A stretch of 47,184 nt of DNA from CAYWRZ01 sp964460845 (lineage in GTDB: Bacteria; Bacteroidota; Bacteroidia; Flavobacteriales_D; UBA2798): the NCBI GenBank assembly GCA_964460845.1, contig CAYWRZ010000020.1, positions 1-47,184 on the forward strand, written 5' to 3'. Each line of letters opens with the position of its first letter. Position 1 is the stretch's first letter. A program made the translations under genes and the position numbers. Below, piece by piece: positions 41,364 to 47,184 of the stretch. Below the pieces are notes generated by a model that was given only the letters and a program-made list of their open reading frames with translations, did not search any database and was not told where the DNA came from.

Positions 41364-41447
41364 ATGATGGGATTAAAGAAACGTAAACGAAGAAAGAAGA
41401 AACTACCTGCGAAAAGAAAGAAGCACTTCAAAAAGCATAGAAAATAA
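41364..41447 (+). CDS. Possible tiny, extremely basic protein
   Basis: 27 codons from ATG at 41364 to TAA at 41445-41447. The product, MMGLKKRKRRKKKLPAKRKK then HFKKHRK, is about 70 per cent Lys/Arg. It resembles very short ribosome-associated proteins such as the AURKAIP1/COX24-like ones, but the lysine and arginine codons could also be chance in an AG-rich stretch. It lies between spacer 9 and hsdR, ending only 8 bases from the stop of hsdR on the other strand. Confidence 0.4.
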   Translation: MMGLKKRKRRKKKLPAKRKKHFKKHRK

Positions 41448-41454
41448 AGAAATA

Positions 41455-44322
41455 TTAATTGCCTGATATTCCATGAACAAAAGTATCTACGAAACCTAAA
41501 ATCTTATTTAGAATACGGTCTCCAATTTCCTTAGATTTTAATACACTTGGTCTTCCTTCTTTTCGTAAATCTAAAATTTCTTTTCGCAAAGGTTCACGTT
41601 CTGTAAACAAATAATTCTCTATCAGTCTTTCCGTTTTTTCTTCAGAAAGATTTTCTGTCTTGACTAATTCCTGAAGTGCTTTTTCTTGCTCTACGTTCCA
41701 GAATTTTTCAAACTCTTCGGAAATTGTGTCTGTATCTTCAATATGTGGTAAACTTTCCTGAATAAATTTCTCAATCAATTCTCTTTTACTCCTTAATGAC
41801 ACTTCGGTATTCAGTAAATTGAAAATATCTTTCTCCACACTTTCTTTGTCTTTTGCACTGTGTTTCGACTTGAATTTAATCAATAACTGAAGGATATAAG
41901 TCACGTTGATTGTATCATGTATTATCAATTCCAATTCAAAATCTATATCGTTGAGAATGGACGTTTTTTTAGACGGATCAGCAGGATCAAGTCTTTGCTT
42001 TAAATCCAAATACTTACTGATATAATCTACGAAAAGCTGTTCTTCCATTTGTAAATCACTCCAGGTAAATTCTGTGTAATGGCTCATTTTTTTGTGTAAA
42101 CGCATCATTGCACGGAAAGCCAAAATAAACTGTAGCTGATCTTCTTCCGAATATAAACCGTCAACAGATGCTACTTGTGGAACTATTTCTAATAATTTTT
42201 GTGTCGCTTTATTAAATTTTTCTACATATGCTTCGTATGGTTCAACGATAATTTCGTCAATCGCTTCTTTGTTACTGAATAAGGTGATGGCCTCGTCTGT
42301 ATTATCTTTCAGGTTTCGGAAACATACAATATTCCCTTGTGTTTTATTCTTATCTAAAATACGATTGGTACGGCTAAATGCCTGTATCAATCCGTGATAC
42401 TTCAGATTCTTATCCACGTATAAGGTGTTTAAATACTTACTGTCGAATCCAGTCAAAAACATATTGGCAACCAACAAAATATCCGTTTCGTTTTGCTTAG
42501 ATTTTTTGGCTACCGCATTGTAATAATTGTAAAATCCTTCGGTATCTTTTACGTTCTGCTTCTCTCCGAATAATTCATTAAAGTCTTCCACATACGTTTC
42601 TAATAATTCTCTGCGATGCGGCTTGTAACCGTATTCTGCTTGTGGTTCGGCAGCCATTTCTAATTGGGAATAAACAGCATCTTCCATTTCCTCTTCGTTC
42701 TGAGCAAAACTGAAAATGGTGATTATCTTTAAATTATGTAATCCCTCTTGCTTTTTACGCTTAAATATTTCATAGTATTGAATGACGAAATCAATGTCCT
42801 GCACGCACATCATCGCACAAAACTTCCTCTTTTGGGTTTTCTGATCGTGGTGTTGTATAATGTAATCTACAATTGCTTCTTTACGTTCAGGAGATTCAAA
42901 TACTTCGGTTTCGTTGATTTGCTGAATTTTCAAATCAATGATATGTTCTTTTTGTTTGAAGGTCTGAATATATTCTACCGAAAATTTCAACACATTCTCA
43001 TCGCGTATCGCATCCGTAATTACATATTTATGCAAACATTTCCCAAACAAGCTTGCGGTGGTTTTCATTCCATCGGAATTTTCCTCTAAAATGGGCGTAC
43101 CTGTAAATCCAAAAAGTTGGATATTAGTAAAATAATTGACAATATTTTTGTGGGTATCACCAAATTGTGAACGATGGCATTCATCAAAGATAAAAACCAT
43201 TCTTTCATGCTGTATGGATTTCATTTTCGATAAATTTCTACCTGAAATCGCATTATTTAGCTTTTGAATGGTGGTAACGATGATGCGAACATTTGGGTCA
43301 TTGAATTTACGAATAAGGTCATTCGTATTCGTAGCAGAACTGACAGATCCTTTACTAAACTTATCATATTCCTGGTTGGTTTGATAATCTAAATCCTTTC
43401 TATCTACCACAAAAACCACTTTTTTAATGGCCGGAATTTCCGACAGAATCTGACTGGCTTTAAAGCTGGTTAATGTTTTCCCACTTCCGGTAGTATGCCA
43501 GATATAACCATTTTTCTCGATATTATAACCATTCAGTATTTCATTCTCTTTTACTTTTTTTATAATGCCTTCTACTGCATAATATTGGTATGGACGAAGC
43601 ACCATTAAGCGTTTATCGGTTTCATTCAGCACAATGTACTTGCATATCATTTTACTGACATGACAAGGTTCTAAAAACGAATCGGTAAAGCCGTTTAAAA
43701 TATTATTTAATGGATTATTTTGTTCATCTGTCCAATGGAATGTTTGCAAAAACTCTTGTTTATGCGATCCGAAATTACTGAAATATTTAGTGTTAACACC
43801 GTTGCTGATAATGAATAACTGCAAAAAGTGAAACAGGCCTTTCCCCCCTCCGAAACTGTGCTTTTGATAGCGGTTGATTTGGTTAAATGCTTCTTTCATC
43901 TCCAAACCTCTCCGTTTCAATTCGATTTGTATTAATGGTAATCCATTAATTAAGAGTGTAACATCATAACGGTTTTCATATTTACCCGCTTGTGTAATTT
44001 GGTTGGTTACCTGATATTCGTTCTGACACCAATGTTCAACATTGAGAAATTCAAAATACAGGTTATCGCCATTATCCCGTATGATATGATGTTTTTTTTC
44101 ACGCAACACCTTGGCCTTTTCAAAGACAGATCCCTTATTGAGAATGTTTAATACTTTTTCAAACTCACTCTCACTGAATTGTATATGGTTGTGTTTTTCT
44201 AACTGCGTTTTCAGGTTTTCCAGTAAAGCTTTTTCATCCGCAATAAAGGCGTATTTATATCCCAATTTTTGTAATTGAAAAACGAGCTTCTCTTCTAAGA
44301 CTTGTTCGGACTGTTTACTCAA
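41455..44322 (-). CDS. hsdR: Type I restriction enzyme R subunit
   Basis: 955 residues. N-terminal nuclease: TLLINGLPLIQIELKRRG (the D...ExK part) and QINRY. Translocase motifs follow: Walker A HTTGSGKTLTSF, VVFVVDRKDL, DECHRSQFGD (DEAD box), LFGFTGTPI, then DILLVANMFLTGFDSKYLNTLYVDK and LIQAFSRTNRI. HsdR cuts DNA at a distance after ATP-driven translocation, in a complex with HsdM and HsdS. The frame has a TTG start at 44322 (no ATG in frame nearby, only ATT/ATA upstream before a stop). It lies after the recombinase on the same strand; a 15-bp inverted repeat precedes it. Confidence 0.95.
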   Translation of the reverse strand: MSKQSEQVLEEKLVFQLQKLGYKYAFIADEKALLENLKTQLEKHNHIQFSESEFEKVLNILNKGSVFEKAKVLREKKHHIIRDNGDNLYFEFLNVEHWCQNEYQVTNQITQAGKYENRYDVTLLINGLPLIQIELKRRGLEMKEAFNQINRYQKHSFGGGKGLFHFLQLFIISNGVNTKYFSNFGSHKQEFLQTFHWTDEQNNPLNNILNGFTDSFLEPCHVSKMICKYIVLNETDKRLMVLRPYQYYAVEGIIKKVKENEILNGYNIEKNGYIWHTTGSGKTLTSFKASQILSEIPAIKKVVFVVDRKDLDYQTNQEYDKFSKGSVSSATNTNDLIRKFNDPNVRIIVTTIQKLNNAISGRNLSKMKSIQHERMVFIFDECHRSQFGDTHKNIVNYFTNIQLFGFTGTPILEENSDGMKTTASLFGKCLHKYVITDAIRDENVLKFSVEYIQTFKQKEHIIDLKIQQINETEVFESPERKEAIVDYIIQHHDQKTQKRKFCAMMCVQDIDFVIQYYEIFKRKKQEGLHNLKIITIFSFAQNEEEMEDAVYSQLEMAAEPQAEYGYKPHRRELLETYVEDFNELFGEKQNVKDTEGFYNYYNAVAKKSKQNETDILLVANMFLTGFDSKYLNTLYVDKNLKYHGLIQAFSRTNRILDKNKTQGNIVCFRNLKDNTDEAITLFSNKEAIDEIIVEPYEAYVEKFNKATQKLLEIVPQVASVDGLYSEEDQLQFILAFRAMMRLHKKMSHYTEFTWSDLQMEEQLFVDYISKYLDLKQRLDPADPSKKTSILNDIDFELELIIHDTINVTYILQLLIKFKSKHSAKDKESVEKDIFNLLNTEVSLRSKRELIEKFIQESLPHIEDTDTISEEFEKFWNVEQEKALQELVKTENLSEEKTERLIENYLFTEREPLRKEILDLRKEGRPSVLKSKEIGDRILNKILGFVDTFVHGISGN

Positions 44323-44326
44323 AATA

Positions 44327-44405
44327 ATTATGAATTAGGAGTTTATCTTATTCTATTCATCTATATACAAATTTAACAAAATAAAATATTCTCCTAATTC
44401 ATAAT
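44327..44405. repeat. 15-bp perfect inverted repeat between the recombinase and hsdR
   Basis: ATTATGAATTAGGAG (44327-44341) and CTCCTAATTCATAAT (44391-44405) are exact reverse complements, with 49 AT-rich bases between. Candidate recombinase site, operator or attenuating hairpin ahead of hsdR. Confidence 0.85.
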
Positions 44406-44412
44406 CTAAAAC

Positions 44413-45336
44413 TTATCTAAGCGCCTTACACATCTGCTCAATAGCTTTTTTCTTTTGTTCCATATTAGGGTGAACATAAAGATTAAGGGTTGTGCTGATA
44501 TTCGAGTGTCCTAACAATACACTTACTGTTTTATAATCACAATTACTTTCAATACATCGGGTGGCGAAGCTGTGCCTTAGCCCGTGAAATTTAAGTTCAG
44601 GCATATTCAATTCTTTCATTAAGTTCTTGTAATAGCTTCTGTACGTTCTGGGTTCTGTTGGTTTAGCATCGTTTGTCAATACAAAAAACGAAGGATTCAC
44701 TATTTTTTTAAAGGGTTTCAATATTCGCAATAAATCTTTACTCATCGGAATTTCACGAATAGAATTTTTGGTTTTTGGGGTATCCAAAATCAATTCTGTT
44801 CTACGAATCCCCTCTTCTATAACATAGATGCGTTGGATTGTTCTATTCACACTAATAATCCCGTTATCGGTATCGATATCTTCCCAGGTCAAGGCACATA
44901 TCTCGCCAATACGCATTCCGGCACTCAAACAGATATACACACCCAAATTCCGAAATGTAAAATGCTCCTGTATGTAGTTCATTATTTTTTTCTGATCATT
45001 CTTTGTAAGTACTTCGATATTATGCTTCTCGCGTTCAGTAGGAAACTGAATATCAAAAGAGGTATAATTAAACCATTTGTTTTTAGCTCCGAATTTTAAA
45101 ATCATTTTCAAAACAATTAAAATATCCTTAATTGTTTTATGGCTTAAACCCGTTTCCAATTTTTGAAAAACAAAGCTTTGGACATCAGTTTCTTCAATCG
45201 AAATTTTGCTACCGAAATTAGGCAGGATATGATTTTCAATCAATAACGTATAAGCTGAAAAACTTGACTTTTTCACATACTGCTTTTTGTCTATTTTCCA
45301 TAGATCGATGACTTCTGAGAGTTGTTTTTTGTTCAT
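44413..45336 (-). CDS. Tyrosine recombinase of the hsdS locus
   Basis: 307 residues. A SAM-like N-terminal DNA-binding domain (about 1-100) then the catalytic domain with Arg142 in SAGMRIGEICALTW, Lys about 190 in KTKNSIREIP, His251-Arg254 in KFHGLRHSFATRC, His277 in LLGHSNISTT and Tyr287 in LNLYVHP. All catalytic residues are present. It has no extra helix before the HxLRH box, so it is not an integron integrase. Its place between hsdR and two hsdS reading frames is typical of recombinases that exchange hsdS target-recognition segments. Confidence 0.92.
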   Translation of the reverse strand: MNKKQLSEVIDLWKIDKKQYVKKSSFSAYTLLIENHILPNFGSKISIEETDVQSFVFQKLETGLSHKTIKDILIVLKMILKFGAKNKWFNYTSFDIQFPTEREKHNIEVLTKNDQKKIMNYIQEHFTFRNLGVYICLSAGMRIGEICALTWEDIDTDNGIISVNRTIQRIYVIEEGIRRTELILDTPKTKNSIREIPMSKDLLRILKPFKKIVNPSFFVLTNDAKPTEPRTYRSYYKNLMKELNMPELKFHGLRHSFATRCIESNCDYKTVSVLLGHSNISTTLNLYVHPNMEQKKKAIEQMCKALR

Positions 45337-45488
45337 TTTATTTGAATTAAATGTTTAAAATGACAAAGGAAGCAGAAAGGAATTAAATACGTTAGTATTT
45401 CAATCGGAGGATAAAGAACTCCCCAATCTACATTAAAGAGATTGGTAATCCTGATGTTCCCAATAGAGGAAAATCAAACATCCCTCGG

Positions 45489-46625
45489 TTGAGGTTTCCG
45501 GGGTTTAAGGGAGAATGGGAAGTGAAGAAGTTGGGAGAAGTTTGTGAAATTAAAACAGGGAACAAAGACACTCAAAATAAAGTTGAAGAAGGAAAATATC
45601 CTTTTTTTGTTCGTTCAAACACTGTAGAAAGAATTGATAGCTATTCATACGATGGTGAAGCTATTCTCACATCTGGTGACGGTGTTGGAGTTGGAAAAAA
45701 CTTCCATTATATCAATGGGAAATTTGATTTTCATCAGAGAGTATATGCTCTAAGAGATTTTAGAGAAGGATACAGCGGCAAATACATATATCATTTGTTT
45801 TCTGAAAAATTTCACGATAGAGTAAGAAAATTATCCGCGAAAAATTCAGTCGATTCAGTGAGAATGGATATGATTTCAGAAATGAAGGTATATTTTCCAT
45901 TATTGCTTGAACAGCAAAAAATCTCTTCTTTTTTATCACATATAGACGAACGTATTCGCACCCAAAACAAAATAATTGAGGAACTGAAGTTATTAAAGAA
46001 TACGATTAGTAAGAAAATATTCTTATGTCAATTGAGATTTAAAAATCATAAGGGAATTTATTTTCAGAACTGGGAAACTAAGAAATTAAAAGATGTCTGT
46101 GAGATAATTGGAGGAGGTACTCCAGAAACTAATAAGCCAGAATATTGGAATGGAAATATACAGTGGTTCACACCAACTGAAATAAAATCAAATTTTGTTT
46201 CTAAAAGCGAAAGAACTATATCTCACTTAGGTTTAAAAAATTCATCCGCAAAACTTTTACCGAAAGGTACTATATTACTAACTACAAGAGCTACAATAGG
46301 AGAAGTATCAATCGCACTTGAAGAATGTACTACTAATCAAGGATTTCAATCTTTAATTGTAAAAGAAAACTACAATAATATATTTCTTTTTAATTGGTTG
46401 AAGATTAATAAATATGAATTGGAAAAACGAGCAAACGGATCTACGTTTGCAGAAATCAGTAAGTCGGAAATTGAAAAAATTCAAATCAATATTCCTGATA
46501 TTGAAGAACAAGCTAAAATCTCGGATTCCCTTTCATCAATTGATATAAAAATTGATATTGAAGTTAAGTTTTTACAAAAATTAAAAGAACAAAAGAAATA
46601 TGTGATAGCGAATTTGTTTATCTAA
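45489..46625 (+). CDS. hsdS: HsdS specificity subunit, nearly complete but without an ATG start
   Basis: 378 residues from the TTG at 45489. The frame is open from 45396 but holds no ATG until residue 126. Two target-recognition domains are visible: RFPGFKGEWEVKKLGEVCEIKTG (first), and after the central helix QQKISSFLSHIDERIRTQNKIIEELKLL the second, FQNWETKKLKDVCEIIGGGTPETNKPEYW to EEQAKISDSLSSIDIKID. Everything needed for DNA recognition is present except a normal start and, probably, its first residues. It points against hsdR and the recombinase. The best reading is a silent specificity cassette; expression needs inversion or recombination. Confidence 0.85.
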   Translation: MRFPGFKGEWEVKKLGEVCEIKTGNKDTQNKVEEGKYPFFVRSNTVERIDSYSYDGEAILTSGDGVGVGKNFHYINGKFDFHQRVYALRDFREGYSGKYIYHLFSEKFHDRVRKLSAKNSVDSVRMDMISEMKVYFPLLLEQQKISSFLSHIDERIRTQNKIIEELKLLKNTISKKIFLCQLRFKNHKGIYFQNWETKKLKDVCEIIGGGTPETNKPEYWNGNIQWFTPTEIKSNFVSKSERTISHLGLKNSSAKLLPKGTILLTTRATIGEVSIALEECTTNQGFQSLIVKENYNNIFLFNWLKINKYELEKRANGSTFAEISKSEIEKIQINIPDIEEQAKISDSLSSIDIKIDIEVKFLQKLKEQKKYVIANLFI

Positions 46626-47137
46626 CAAGTATTGTTTTTGCTTACCATTAATCTCTGAATTTCAGATTCCATTTTTATTTTTTCGTCAATAATTGATAAT
46701 GTATTTGCAATTTGATTTTGATAATGAGAATCTGGCAAAGATATTTCCATTGATTCAATTTCAGAAATGTAATGTCTTTTATGTTCGCTAGCTGATAAAT
46801 TCAAAAAGGATAAATATTCAAATATAAATTTCAAATTTACATTTGGTTTAGCGGTCAAAATTTTAATTGCTGATGATTTCACTTTAAATGAGAAATTAAC
46901 AAACTTTACATCCATTGTAAAATCATCAAAAATTATACACTCCCCTTTATCGTAAACCCCGAACAATTCATCTGTATATCCTAATATAAAAGCTTTGTTT
47001 GCTGTCAAAACTGGATTCAAGGAAGAATCAGGTGAATAATCAGTACTTGTAACTAAATATTTGTTTGGTTGTTCGTAGTTTAAAACATCTTTAATCCTTA
47101 CTAGTGTATTTTCGTTATTTAAAACTTGTTTAAACAA
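46622..47137 (-). CDS. hsdS: HsdS fragment with one target-recognition domain
   Basis: 171 residues from a TTG at 47137; a TAA at 47153-47155 closes the frame upstream. One target-recognition domain (RIKDVLNYEQPNKYLVTSTDYSP to SEIESMEISLP) and one C-terminal helix (NQIANTLSIIDEKIKMESEIQRLM), as in the second half of an HsdS. The opening NQLFKQVLNN resembles the end of an HsdS central helix, so this is probably a 3' half whose partner half is elsewhere or outside the window. It converges on the plus-strand hsdS with a 4-base overlap at the stops and is in line with hsdR. Confidence 0.75.
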   Translation of the reverse strand: MFKQVLNNENTLVRIKDVLNYEQPNKYLVTSTDYSPDSSLNPVLTANKAFILGYTDELFGVYDKGECIIFDDFTMDVKFVNFSFKVKSSAIKILTAKPNVNLKFIFEYLSFLNLSASEHKRHYISEIESMEISLPDSHYQNQIANTLSIIDEKIKMESEIQRLMVSKNNTC

Positions 47138-47184
47138 TTGATTTCGAACGTATTAAATAGGAAATAAAATCCTTAATTAAAGGA

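Noticed and set aside
44413..45336. Tyrosine recombinase as the integron integrase of the cassette array
   Set aside because: It lacks the extra helix that IntI proteins carry before the HxLRH box and sits inside the hsd locus, 3 kb past the last spacer.

Overview
The window comes from a Bacteroidota chromosome, probably a Cytophagales-type lineage. Supporting this are a type IX secretion plug-domain lipoprotein, the long Bacteroidota form of NusB, a DUF3276 PUR-alpha-like protein, DUF1573 and DUF4468-like exported proteins, a leucine dehydrogenase, and several promoters of the Bacteroidota type (TTTG, about 19 bases, TAnnTTTG). No species can be named from the sequence alone.

Positions 1-30500 are core chromosome of moderate GC content. 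In order they hold: pckA (cut by the left edge), apaG, the T9SS plug-domain protein, two small exported proteins, a VanX-like D-Ala-D-Ala dipeptidase, an unrecognised two-gene unit (4949-5694) ending in an eight-cysteine protein, lolD, yajC, a DUF1573 lipoprotein, nusB, leucine dehydrogenase, a LacI-type regulator, an MsbA-type ABC exporter, the PUR-alpha-like protein, a PA0069-type radical SAM enzyme, an anti-sigma-like membrane protein, a thiolase, a flippase-like protein coupled to a GT39 glycosyltransferase, prmC, folD, sucC, an orphan ABC ATPase, a DPP-IV-type peptidase, and a peptide-import operon (binding lipoprotein plus two permeases with large insertions). Together these serve central metabolism, envelope maintenance and peptide scavenging.

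A tRNA-Ser(GCT) gene at 30396-30485, with its own promoter and terminator, marks a sharp boundary. Beyond it the sequence is visibly AT-rich and looks horizontally acquired. From 30925 to 41257 every supported gene is on the plus strand: HEPN-like, GNAT, transglutaminase-like, DUF2071, beta-lactamase-family serine hydrolase, membrane protein, AbiGi, a frameshifted gene, DinB, lipoprotein, membrane protein, a second GNAT, and a toxin-like metalloprotease. Many of them are separated by 80-140-base imperfect palindromes that open with a (C/T)AACA-like core and close with a GTT..GGC-like core. This resembles an integron cassette array (attC-like sites) without a recognisable IntI; it is the main candidate for an undescribed system here.

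From 41455 to the right edge lies a type I restriction-modification locus: hsdR, a tyrosine recombinase, an hsdS reading frame with no ATG start, and a convergent single-TRD hsdS fragment. This layout suggests specificity switching by recombination. hsdM is not in the window. Function calls come from reading the translated sequence and remembered family features; no database search was run.
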